A DNA stretch of 64,000 nt from Edaphobacter paludis (GTDB lineage: Bacteria > Acidobacteriota > Terriglobia > Terriglobales > Acidobacteriaceae), in NCBI RefSeq assembly GCF_039993895.1, contig NZ_CP121194.1, forward strand, positions 868,001 through 932,000, given 5' to 3'. Both the position numbers and the translations under genes were made by a program. Below, piece by piece: positions 43,463 through 55,659 of this stretch (position 1 is its first letter; the number at the start of each line of letters is the position of its first letter). Below the pieces are notes generated by a model. The model saw only the letters and a program-made list of their open reading frames with translations. It made no database searches and had not been told where the DNA came from.

Positions 43463-44464
43463 ATGAAGGCGTTTCGGATGGAAGGACCCGGCGTTGCGAC
43501 TATTGCTGAGGTCCCGGATGCTGTAGCGCAGGCAGGCGAAGCTTTGCTGCGAGTGAAGATGGTGGGGATGTGTGGGACAGACCTGAATACCTTTCGCGGC
43601 CGGAATGCGATGGTCGCCTTTCCGCGTGTGCCGGGTCATGAGGTTGCGGCCGAGATAGTAGAAGGCGGTGGCGAGCTTGCGGCGGGAACTCAGGTGACGA
43701 TTTCGCCTTATACGAGTTGCGGGAGATGTCCGTCGTGCCGGCGTGGACGGGTGAATGCTTGCCAATTCAACGAGACAATGGGAGTGCAGCGCGATGGGGC
43801 GATGACGGAGTACATCAGCGTTCCGGTAGAGAAGCTGTATGCGGCGACGCTGTCTATAAAAGAGCTTTGCCTGGTTGAGCCGCTGACGGTTGGGTTTCAT
43901 GCGACCGCACGCGGACGAGTCACGGCGGAGGACACGGTTGCCGTCTTTGGATGTGGCGGTGTGGGGCTGGGGGCGATCGCTGCGGCGGCGTTTCGCGGTG
44001 CGGAGACGATCGCCATCGATATGGACGATGCCAAGTTGGAGATTGCGCGGAAGGCAGGCGCGAACCATCTGATTCACTCAAAGAATGAAGATCTGCATGA
44101 GCGGCTGGCTGAAATTACGGACGGACATGGGCCGGATGTGATGATTGAGGCGATTGGGCTGCCGCAGACGTTTCGCGCGGCGGTAGAGGAGGTCGCGTTT
44201 ACCGGACGTGTGGTCTATATCGGCTATGCAAAGGAGCCAGTGGCGTACGAGACCCGGCTGTTCGTGCAAAAAGAACTGGATATTCTGGGGAGCAGAAATG
44301 CGCTGCCGGAGGACTTTCGCGAGGTTATTCGGATGCTCGAAGCGGGACGGTTTCCGGTAGAGGATGCAGTGAGCGCCGTGGTTCCGATGGAAGAGGCCGC
44401 ACGTATGCTGGGCGAGTGGAGCGACGCTCCGGGGAAGTTTACGAAGATTATGGTGAAGATTTAG
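43463..44464 (+). CDS. Zinc-dependent medium-chain sugar/alcohol dehydrogenase
   Basis: The frame opens earlier, but ATG 43463 gives the usual MKAFRMEGPG start and has GGAG six bases upstream; 333 residues. The catalytic zinc Cys is in VGMCGTDLNTF and VPGHEVAAE; the structural zinc cluster is CGRCPSCRRGRVNAC. The Rossmann motif is VAVFGCGGVGLGAIAAAAF. It resembles threonine/sorbitol/galactonate dehydrogenases. In this cluster it probably oxidises the sugar or a sugar acid. It lies 51 bases after the lactonase gene. Confidence 0.9.
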   Translation: MKAFRMEGPGVATIAEVPDAVAQAGEALLRVKMVGMCGTDLNTFRGRNAMVAFPRVPGHEVAAEIVEGGGELAAGTQVTISPYTSCGRCPSCRRGRVNACQFNETMGVQRDGAMTEYISVPVEKLYAATLSIKELCLVEPLTVGFHATARGRVTAEDTVAVFGCGGVGLGAIAAAAFRGAETIAIDMDDAKLEIARKAGANHLIHSKNEDLHERLAEITDGHGPDVMIEAIGLPQTFRAAVEEVAFTGRVVYIGYAKEPVAYETRLFVQKELDILGSRNALPEDFREVIRMLEAGRFPVEDAVSAVVPMEEAARMLGEWSDAPGKFTKIMVKI

Positions 44465-44496
44465 GACGTAGAGATTAGAAATTGAGAGGGGTTGCG

Positions 44497-45825
44497 ATGC
44501 AGATTTCGGCGCCCGTTGGCGGAAGTACGAAGGTGGACGATGGCAGGAAGCATCCGATGTTTCCTGTGGGACATTTGCTGCCGTTTATTTTTGTTACGGT
44601 CTTGTTCTTTCTGTGGGGAATGTCGAATAACCTGACCGACATTCTTGTGCAGCAGTTCAAGAAATCGTTCGAGCTGTCACAGTTCAGCGCGCAACTGGTG
44701 CAGACGGCCAACTTCTTCGGATATTTCTGCATGGCGATTCCGGCTGCACTGCTGATGCGGAAGTGGGGCTATAAGGCAGGGATGGTAACCGGGTTGGTCA
44801 TCTTCGGGGCGGGGATGGTGATCTTCTGGCCAGCGGCGGTAACCCATCAGTATTCGCTGTTTTTGATCGCGCTGTTTACGGTGGGCAGCGGAGCTTCGGT
44901 GCTGGAGACGGCGGCGAATCCGTTTATTGCGCAGTTCGGTGACCCACAGACATCGGAGCAGCGTTTGAATTTTTCGCAGGCATTCAATCCTCCGGGAACG
45001 ATTACCGGCGTGCTGATTGGGACCTACTTCATCTTCTCCGGGGTGGAACCGAAAGCGCCCCAGATTGCGGCGATGAGGCTAGCGGGAACCTATCAAACCT
45101 ATCTGCAAGGCGAGATTATGCGGGTAGTGCCGACCTATCTGACGTTCGGCGTAGTGGTGCTGCTGTGCGCGCTGATTCTTTCGCGGACGAAGTTTCCGGT
45201 GATGAAGTCGGAGCATGAGGGTGAAGGCGAGAACCACGGTAGCTTCGGCGAGTTGCTGCGGATTCCGACGATCTGGATTGCGGTGGCCGCGAACTTCTGC
45301 AATGTGGGTGCACAGATCTCTTCGTGGAGCAGCCTGATTCCTTACATGAAACAGTACACCGTCGTGACCGAGCGGACGGCTGCGTTTTATCTGCTGGCGA
45401 CGCTGATTGCGATGGCGGTTGGACGGTTTGTTTCGACCCCGCTGATGCGATTTGTCCGGCCTAGCAGGATGCTCGGGCTCTATGGAGTTGTCAATGCGCT
45501 GCTGATGTTGGTGGCGGTCAATCGTCCGGGGCTCCTGGGCGCTTGGGGGATTGTGGCCAGCGGATTCTTCATCTCGATTATGTATCCCACGATTTTTGCC
45601 CTTGGGCTAAAGGGATTGGGGCGAAATACGAAAATCGGTGGATCACTCCTGGTCATGGCGATCGTTGGAGGAGCGATTTTTCCGCCGCTGTCTGGACTCA
45701 TTGCTCGACAGACTGGGAGCGTGGCGCTGGGTTATCTGGTGCCGATGGTTGGCTTCCTCGGCGTAGCGGCTTATGGGTTTTACCAATCGGCCCAGCGCAG
45801 CTTACTTTCGGGGCCGGCTTATTGA
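44497..45825 (+). CDS. FucP-like sugar:H+ symporter (MFS)
   Basis: ATG 44497 has GAGAGGGG six bases upstream and is preferred to TTG 44482; 442 residues, about 12 helices. FucP-family text: FVTVLFFLWGMSNNLTDILV, QQFKKSFELSQFSAQLVQTA, NFFGYFCMAIPAALLMRKWG and GSGASVLETAANPFIAQFGD. The second half has NVGAQISSWSSLIPYMKQY. L-fucose is the best guess but GluP-type (glucose/galactose) transporters share the motifs. It is the last gene of the lactonase-dehydrogenase-permease cluster, 32 bases after the dehydrogenase. Confidence 0.9.
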   Translation: MQISAPVGGSTKVDDGRKHPMFPVGHLLPFIFVTVLFFLWGMSNNLTDILVQQFKKSFELSQFSAQLVQTANFFGYFCMAIPAALLMRKWGYKAGMVTGLVIFGAGMVIFWPAAVTHQYSLFLIALFTVGSGASVLETAANPFIAQFGDPQTSEQRLNFSQAFNPPGTITGVLIGTYFIFSGVEPKAPQIAAMRLAGTYQTYLQGEIMRVVPTYLTFGVVVLLCALILSRTKFPVMKSEHEGEGENHGSFGELLRIPTIWIAVAANFCNVGAQISSWSSLIPYMKQYTVVTERTAAFYLLATLIAMAVGRFVSTPLMRFVRPSRMLGLYGVVNALLMLVAVNRPGLLGAWGIVASGFFISIMYPTIFALGLKGLGRNTKIGGSLLVMAIVGGAIFPPLSGLIARQTGSVALGYLVPMVGFLGVAAYGFYQSAQRSLLSGPAY

Positions 45826-45908
45826 CACATGGACTGAGCTAAACGGCGACGAATCTTAAACGATAAGAACGGATCGGACAACCAAGAGCAGATCCTCTGC
45901 AATCCGCT

Positions 45909-46637
45909 TTAGAAATGGCGTAGCGGCTCAGGTTGGATTGGAGATTCGGGATCGACAGGGAGCGGCTCGGTGCGCTCTACATTCTTTTCAAGAGAGCGGC
46001 TGACGATATCGCGCGAACCGAGGCCGACGGCCAGGGCGAGTGTGAGCACGATGCCTCCGAAGAGGATGCCGAAGGCCAGCTCGACGATGGCTCCGCCGAT
46101 CTCGAGGTGGTCAAGCACCATGGCGGCGGTGAGAACCAGTACCAGCCATTTGATGCCGAGCGAAAGGAAACGCGCGTATTGGAGACGGGCGTTGACCGCA
46201 CCGATGAGGACGGAGCGCTCGAGAAAACGGGCAACCAGGTTGCCGATGATGAGAAGGACAATGGCGCCGACGGAATGGGTGAGATAAGGAAGCAGGAAAG
46301 CCGAGACCTGCGAACCGTTGGAGGAGGCGTCGAAGGCGGAGATGCCGATGATGAATCCGAGAACGACGCAGGCCCAGAAGGCGATGCGCGCAACGAGCAA
46401 CGTGGGGCTGCCTGAGGGGGACCAGTCCGAGAGTGCGTCGGTGGAGTTACGGGCGATGCGCGCATCGAATTTGGCGGAGGTGAGGATGCGGCGCAGGATG
46501 GCGGCAACACCAGCACCGATCAGCGCGAGCAGAAGGACGGCGACGAGAAAGGCAAGCAGGCCGGGAAGAAAACTGGCGAGCTTGAAGAGCACTCGGTGGG
46601 CGGACTGGCTTAGCGCGCTATGAACTTGTTGCCACAT
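45909..46637 (-). CDS. Mechanosensitive-channel-like TM-helix-repeat membrane protein
   Basis: 242 residues. AGGAGA lies seven bases before the ATG at 46637. Four or five helices are present: LPGLLAFLVAVLLLALIGAG, WACVVLGFIIGISAFDA, LTHSVGAIVLLIIGNLVARF and AFGILFGGIVLTLALAVGLG. The units GNLVARFLERSVLIGAVNAR and VGLGSRDIVSRSLE match the conserved TM-helix repeat of MscS-like channel proteins. There is no MscS beta domain, so it is a channel-related membrane protein rather than a full MscS. It is downstream of the glycosyltransferase-like gene (108 bp) in the minus-strand trehalose block. Confidence 0.78.
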   Translation of the reverse strand: MWQQVHSALSQSAHRVLFKLASFLPGLLAFLVAVLLLALIGAGVAAILRRILTSAKFDARIARNSTDALSDWSPSGSPTLLVARIAFWACVVLGFIIGISAFDASSNGSQVSAFLLPYLTHSVGAIVLLIIGNLVARFLERSVLIGAVNARLQYARFLSLGIKWLVLVLTAAMVLDHLEIGGAIVELAFGILFGGIVLTLALAVGLGSRDIVSRSLEKNVERTEPLPVDPESPIQPEPLRHF

Positions 46638-46745
46638 GGGGTCTTCTCCTTGGATGTCAGCTTTCGGCCATTAGCTTCCAGCTGCTTCCTACTTGCTTGA
46701 TTCTGTCTCGTGTTGGCGATTTCATGATGTCTTTTGTCGCGGGAG

Positions 46746-47957
46746 CTATGGGTTGAAGCGGTCGGGCCAGCGCCAGCGTGATACGAGATAGGGTTTATCG
46801 GTCTCAAAGGCAGCGGCGAGATCCTGAATATGTTTTTCGGGTGGTGTGCCGCTGCTGGTGAGAACGAGATGCGAGGCGACCCAGGCGAGATAGAGCGGCG
46901 TGAGCGCGCCGAGCAGGTGGCCGCGGTTGATTGTGCGCAGGCGGTAGGCCAAAGCAAAGTCGTAGACGATTCGCGCCCAGAGATTGTCGGGCATGTGGAA
47001 GCTGTCTGCCGGAGTGATGGACAGGCGCTTGAGACCGAGCAGCGAATTTGGCGGCAGGACGAGCGACCAGATCTCGTGCAAATTGGTGTAGGCGAGGCGG
47101 AAGGCATCGAGCATGGGCGCGATGTCGGGTCCTTCGGCGGGCAGAGCTGACAGAGTGAACGGATGCGCTGGCTGGGTGCCTCGTGCGCGCTGCCAGAAAG
47201 CGGCCTTGGCGTCGACCTCACTGAAGAGCGAACCGCCGACCTGGGCGAGGAGAGAATTGAGGTCGGCTGCCGCGGGCTGCGGAAGCATGCGGGCGCCTAC
47301 GTCGACTTCGGCGATCATATAGTTAGCCGATGCTGCTTCGGCCGCTGGCCAGAGGAGCGCGTCGGTTTGATTGATTGAGATGAACTTCTGCGCGACTGCT
47401 GCGAGACGCTCCGCCATGCGCAGGGAGAGGCCAAGATCGATGGCAAGAGGATAGCGGGGACGCACGCAGAAGAGAGCCCTGGTGACCGGATAGAGGATAG
47501 CTGAGTTGACCAGCCCTTCGCGGGACCCGAGATTGTAGTGGGCCACTGCCAGGTCGGCGCTCGATGTTGTTATCGAGGCGGCAAGGGACCGGATAGCTTC
47601 GGGCGAGAGCGACTGGCATTCGGCTCCCAGGAGAAGGCAGGCGGAAGCGTGGCTTTGCTGCGCAGCCGTGAAGTTGTTGAGAAAGTCGGCCGCAGTCAGG
47701 ACCCAGCTAGTGGTCGAAGTTGCCGCGGGGGTATAGGGGACCAGATGGATGTTGTCCGGCTTGGCGTGGGCTTCCCCATTTTGCGTGGCCATGGGAGTAG
47801 CCACGAGGACGGTCCGGCTGGGGAAGGCGCCTGCAAGATTCAACAGCATGGTATCGAGCGCGCCATTGGGAAGAGGCGGCAGACTGACGAGCAGGCTGCC
47901 TGTAGAGGTGGCGGTTGGCTGATTGGCGGCGTCGGTTTGGGTTGGGGTGGAGGCCAT
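46746..47957 (-). CDS. Degenerate GT-A glycosyltransferase-like protein
   Basis: 403 residues. Residues about 105-185 align by eye with the GT family that makes glucosyl/mannosyl-glycerate type products: SACLLLGAECQSLSPEAIRS where the family has a DSD-type metal motif, then SREGLVNSAILYPVTRALFC and YPLAIDLGLS. The C-terminal half is also typical of the family (FHMPDNLWARIVYDFALAYR, LLGALTPLYLAWVASHLVLT, DKPYLVSRWRWPDRF). The DXD motif is replaced by GAE and the N-terminal nucleotide-binding text is missing. It is probably catalytically altered or a pseudo-enzyme. The nearest neighbours are TreS-maltokinase (140 bp) and a channel-like protein. Confidence 0.6.
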   Translation of the reverse strand: MASTPTQTDAANQPTATSTGSLLVSLPPLPNGALDTMLLNLAGAFPSRTVLVATPMATQNGEAHAKPDNIHLVPYTPAATSTTSWVLTAADFLNNFTAAQQSHASACLLLGAECQSLSPEAIRSLAASITTSSADLAVAHYNLGSREGLVNSAILYPVTRALFCVRPRYPLAIDLGLSLRMAERLAAVAQKFISINQTDALLWPAAEAASANYMIAEVDVGARMLPQPAAADLNSLLAQVGGSLFSEVDAKAAFWQRARGTQPAHPFTLSALPAEGPDIAPMLDAFRLAYTNLHEIWSLVLPPNSLLGLKRLSITPADSFHMPDNLWARIVYDFALAYRLRTINRGHLLGALTPLYLAWVASHLVLTSSGTPPEKHIQDLAAAFETDKPYLVSRWRWPDRFNP

Positions 47958-48097
47958 CGATGGTGTGACTTTCTGGTTTATGGGAGCGTGGCTAAAAGCT
48001 ATCAGATTCAGTGCGAGGCTTAGGTCTGCCTCTCAAAACCCGAACCGCCGGAGCAACGGCGAGACGTCTTACTTGCCGTTGCTGGACGGTACTTAGG

Positions 48098-51471
<3,374 letters not shown>

Positions 51472-51475
<4 letters not shown>

Positions 51476-53532
51476 TCTATGATCTCCGCCTGTGGAACTG
51501 CTGAGGTGAGTTTAGTACCATTTCCGTTTTCATTTCCGAAGCCGGGTTCACGGGTGATGCGGAAGATGTGGGCGGGCATTACGTCGGGGCGCAGGGCGAC
51601 GTAGTTACTGCGGTCATGCCACTGGTAATGGTTGCCGGTGAGCAGATCTTCTACATCGAAGTTCTGTTCATGCGCGATGCCGAGGCGCTTCAGATCCAGG
51701 TCGATCCAGCCCGCCTGCTCCTGTGTGGGATCGAGATTGATGGCCACAAGGATAAGGTTGTCCCCTGTCGTCTTGCTGTAGCAAAGAATGTGAGGGCTGT
51801 CGACGCGATGAAAGTGCAGTGAAGTATCGCTTTGCAACGCTTTATTTTCACGGCGAATCTGATTGAGCTTCGTGATCAGGGGTGCGAGGGAGTGACTGGC
51901 ATTGCGGTCCCACTGGCGGATCTCATATTTTTCGCTGTTGAGATATTCCTCGCTGCCGGGCTTTGCTGGCAGGCTTTCGCCAAGCTCGAAGGCTGGTCCG
52001 TAAATGCCATAGTTCGCGCCCAGCGTGGCCGCGAGAATGAGGCGCTGCATGAAGGCGGCACGACCGCCGTTCTGAAGTGTGGCATGCAGGATGTCTGGCG
52101 TGTTGGGCCAGAGATTGGGACGGAAGAAATCTGTGACGGGCGGTTTGGTGATCTCTTCAAAGTACTGCTGCAACTCGGCGCTCGTGTTCCGCCAGGTGAA
52201 GTAGGTATAGGACTGGGTGAAGCCGGCCTTGGCAAGCGAGTACATCACGTGCGGACGAGTAAAGGCCTCAGCGAGAAAGATGATATCTGGGTGCTTCTTG
52301 TGAATCTCTGTGATGCACCACTCCCAGAATGGCAGCGCCTTAGTGTGCGGATTGTCGACTCGGAAGATGTGGACGCCGTGCTGAATCCAGTAGTCGAAGA
52401 CGTCGTGGAGAGCTTGCCAAAGGGCGCGCCAACTGGGGGATTCGAAGTTGAGCGGATAGATGTCCTGATATTTTTTTGGCGGATTTTCCGCGTATTGGAT
52501 CGAACCGTCAGGCCGCTTGATAAACCAGTCAGGATGTTCACTGACCCAGGGATGGTCGGGGGAGCACTGGAAGGCAATGTCGAGGGCAAGCTCCATGCCA
52601 TGCGCCCCTACTGCGGCGACGAGGTGTTCGAAATCGGCGAGAGTGCCGAGTTCCCGGTGAATCGCAGTGTGGCCTCCATCTTTCGTGCCGATGGCCCACG
52701 GGCTGCCAGGGTCGCCTTCGGATGCGATGACGCTGTTGTTAGGGCCCTTGCGGAAAGCGTCGCCGATGGGATGAAGGGGCGGGAGATAAAGGACGTCGAA
52801 GCCCATGGCTGCGATATCGGGCAGCAGCGTTTCAACATCCGCGAAGGTGCCATGGCGGTTTGGATCGGCGGAGGCGGAGCGAGGGAACAGTTCATACCAT
52901 GTGGAGAAGCGCGCACGTTCGCGGTCGACCCAAAGAGCAAGCCTTTGAGGATGTCGCGTGGCCAGGGTGAGGTCAGGATATCGATTGACCAGGGCGATAA
53001 TTTCGTCGCAAAGCGGATATTCGGAGAGATCCGTGTTCTGATCGGCCATCCAACGGAGAGACACGAGGATCTGATTGAGAAGTTTGGCATCGGCGCCCTT
53101 GGCCCGAGTAGACGCATCTTCCAAAAGAAGGGCACCAGTGCGAAGCGCGAGCGGAATATTCTGCGAAGCCGTGACGGGGTCGGCGGACGGATTATGCTGG
53201 GCGGCGAGGCGCTTCTGAAGATCCGCGCACCAGGTTCCGAAGTGATCGACCCATGCCTCAATGGTGTAGTTCCATGTGCCGGGCTTGTCCACCGTAAAAT
53301 TCGCCGACCAAAGGTCATTGGTGAGCGGCGCTATCGGCGTGGAGCGCCACGTCCGTTCCTTCTCATGGCGATAGAGCAGGCGGCCGGCGACGTGATCGTG
53401 TCCGTCGGCAAAGACCGCGGCGGTGACAGTTACAACATCGCCGAGGGTTCGTCGGGCGGGATAACGCCCGCAGTCCACTTGCGGCTGAACATTCTCGATG
53501 ATGACGCGCTTGCGACCTTCAACTGGTTTCAT
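51472..53532 (-). CDS. glgE: Maltose-1-phosphate maltosyltransferase GlgE
   Basis: The first start codons are TTG 53541 and ATG 53532; the latter is preferred (686 residues). The N-terminal beta domains (VTVTAAVFADGHDHVAGRLL) precede a GH13 catalytic domain with LYLPPLHPIGDAFRKGPNN, the nucleophile Asp in GVHIFRVDNPHTKALPFWEW and the acid Glu in FLAEAFTRPHVMYSLAKAG. The C-terminal segment holds NLDPTQEQAGWIDLDLKRLG. GlgE extends alpha-1,4-glucans using maltose-1-phosphate. The branching enzyme GlgB, its usual partner, is not in the window. Divergent from the GH15 gene. Confidence 0.95.
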
Positions 53533-53715
53533 TGAACTCAATTCCCAAAACTTTGTGGATGTTGATGTTGTGTCTCAACAAATAACGGACTGTATGCATC
53601 CTACCGTTTACGGGCCAGCCTCGTTTACAGGTCGTCCGCTGATTAGAGAGATGCAGTCTGGACTGCGTTCGGTTGCTGATGGACGAAAGACCGCCAGAAA
53701 GAGATGTGAGGACGA

Positions 53716-55548
53716 ATGGTAGAACGGAAGAAACAGGAGCGGAACGAAAAAAAGAAGAAAACGCTGCACGCTGCACGAATTGAGGATTATTGCCTGATTG
53801 GAGATTGCGAGACGGCGGCGCTGGTCTCCCGTGAAGCGTCGATTGACTGGTTGTGCTGGCCGACGTTCTCCTCGGGTGCATGTTTTGCGGCGCTGTTGGG
53901 GACGCGGGACCATGGCTTCTGGAAGATAGCTCCTGCGGGCAAGATCAAAGCAATCAGACGACAATACCAGGCACACACGCTGGTGGTGGAGACGACGTTT
54001 GAGACGGCAAAGGGCGAGGTATGCGTGACCGACTTCATGCCTCCGCGCAATGATCATTCGAGTGTGGTGAGGATAGTCCATGGCGTGCGCGGCGAGGTTG
54101 CCATGCGAATGGATCTTGCGATCCGCTTCGACTATGGACGTACGACCCCGTGGGTGACAAGCACGCATAGCGAGTGGCGGGCAGTCGCGGGTGGAGACAT
54201 GGTAGTGCTGCGGACGAAGGTCCCGCTCCGCGGCAAGGATATGACAACAGTAAGCGAATTTACTGTGAAGGCGGACGAGACGGTGTCCTTTACGCTGACA
54301 AGCTTGTCCTCGCTCGCGGAGGTTTCGCCGGAGTTGCCTCCCGCCAAAGCATTGGCGGAGACGCAGCGGCTCTGGACGGAGTGGACCCACCGGAACATAT
54401 ATAAAGGCCCGTACAAGGAGGCAGTCGAGCGCTCGCTGATCACACTCAAGGCGCTGACATATCGTCCTTCCGGAGGAATTGTTGCCGCGGTGACGACCTC
54501 GCTGCCTGAAAAAATCGGCGGCTCGCGCAACTGGGACTATCGCTATTGCTGGCTTCGCGACACTGCATTCACGCTGATGGTGTTGATGCTGGCGGGATAT
54601 GAGGAGGAGGCGATTGCGTGGCGAAGGTGGCTGCTGCGTGCGATCGCCGGGGCGCCGGACCAGGTGCAGACGATATACGGGATATGGGGGGAACGGCAGC
54701 TTTTAGAGTGGGAGGCCGAATGGCTGCCCGGCTATGAAAAGTCGCAGCCAGTTCGTATTGGCAATGCCGCTGTAAATCAGTTTCAGCTGGATGTGTTCGG
54801 TGAAGTTGCGGCAGCGCTGGCGAGAACGCCCGAAGCGGAGGACAGCATCCGCGTTCCAGCGACGGCGTTGCAGGCATCACTGGTCGATCATCTTTGCGAT
54901 GTCTGGCAAGAGCCGGATGAAGGAATCTGGGAGACGCGCGGCGGACGCAAGCACTTCACGTACTCGAAGGTGATGGCTTGGGTTGCTGTGGACCGTGCTA
55001 TTAAACACTTTGAAAAATATGACGGCGGCGGTGACGTCAAACGTTGGAGGAAAGTCCGGGAGCAGATCCACCGAGAGGTATGCAAAAAGGGCTTCAATAA
55101 GAAGTTGAACAGCTTTGTACAGTCTTACGGGTCCCAGCAACTGGATGCGTCCTGTCTTCGAATTGTGCTGGTTGGGTTTCTGCCGCCCGAGGATCCGCGC
55201 ATTCGCGGAACCGTGGAGGCAATCGAGCAACGGCTGATGAAGGGTGGATTCGTGCAGCGCTATGACACAAAGAAATCCAAAGATGGACTGCCTCCAGGGG
55301 AAGGCGTCTTTCTGGCGTGCAGCTTCTGGATGGTGACGAATCTATGGCTCATCGGGCGCAAAGACGATGCCGTCGCGCTCTTCGAGCGGTTGCTTAAATT
55401 ACGAAATGATGTGGGTCTGCTTTCGGAGGAATATGATCCCAAAGCGAAGCGGCTGCTGGGTAATTTTCCGCAGGCGTTGACACATATCGCACTTATCCAC
55501 GCGGCGTACGTTCTCTCCGGCATGTGGCGGCCTGAGGCCCCTAAGTAG
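53716..55548 (+). CDS. Glycoside hydrolase family 15 (trehalase/glucoamylase-like)
   Basis: 610 residues from ATG 53716 with GAGG upstream. The Lys-rich start is followed by IEDYCLIGDCETAALVSREA and SIDWLCWPTFSSGACFAALL, the N-terminal beta domain of GH15. The (alpha/alpha)6 barrel carries SRNWDYRYCWLRDTAFTLMV, and the two catalytic acids probably lie in DEGIWETRGGRKHFTYSKVM and GLLSEEYDPKAKR. Bacterial GH15 enzymes split trehalose or short maltooligosaccharides. Placement beside treY and treZ favours trehalase or dextrin trimming. No signal peptide, so cytoplasmic. Confidence 0.9.
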   Translation: MVERKKQERNEKKKKTLHAARIEDYCLIGDCETAALVSREASIDWLCWPTFSSGACFAALLGTRDHGFWKIAPAGKIKAIRRQYQAHTLVVETTFETAKGEVCVTDFMPPRNDHSSVVRIVHGVRGEVAMRMDLAIRFDYGRTTPWVTSTHSEWRAVAGGDMVVLRTKVPLRGKDMTTVSEFTVKADETVSFTLTSLSSLAEVSPELPPAKALAETQRLWTEWTHRNIYKGPYKEAVERSLITLKALTYRPSGGIVAAVTTSLPEKIGGSRNWDYRYCWLRDTAFTLMVLMLAGYEEEAIAWRRWLLRAIAGAPDQVQTIYGIWGERQLLEWEAEWLPGYEKSQPVRIGNAAVNQFQLDVFGEVAAALARTPEAEDSIRVPATALQASLVDHLCDVWQEPDEGIWETRGGRKHFTYSKVMAWVAVDRAIKHFEKYDGGGDVKRWRKVREQIHREVCKKGFNKKLNSFVQSYGSQQLDASCLRIVLVGFLPPEDPRIRGTVEAIEQRLMKGGFVQRYDTKKSKDGLPPGEGVFLACSFWMVTNLWLIGRKDDAVALFERLLKLRNDVGLLSEEYDPKAKRLLGNFPQALTHIALIHAAYVLSGMWRPEAPK

Positions 55549-55659
55549 TGCTGTCTGCATCCACGTATCTCGGCGCAGATGGTGCAACCAAATACGTCTC
55601 AAGTGCGGTCTAACAAGAGACTGGCCCATGTTGCATAAATGTCTATTTGAGGGTGATGT

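Noticed and set aside
45888..45900. Small hairpin near the end of the channel-like gene
   Set aside because: Five-base stem with a three-base loop and no T-run; too weak to call a terminator.
51832..53535. 567-codon plus-strand frame
   Set aside because: Antisense shadow of glgE; no family features and low-complexity composition.
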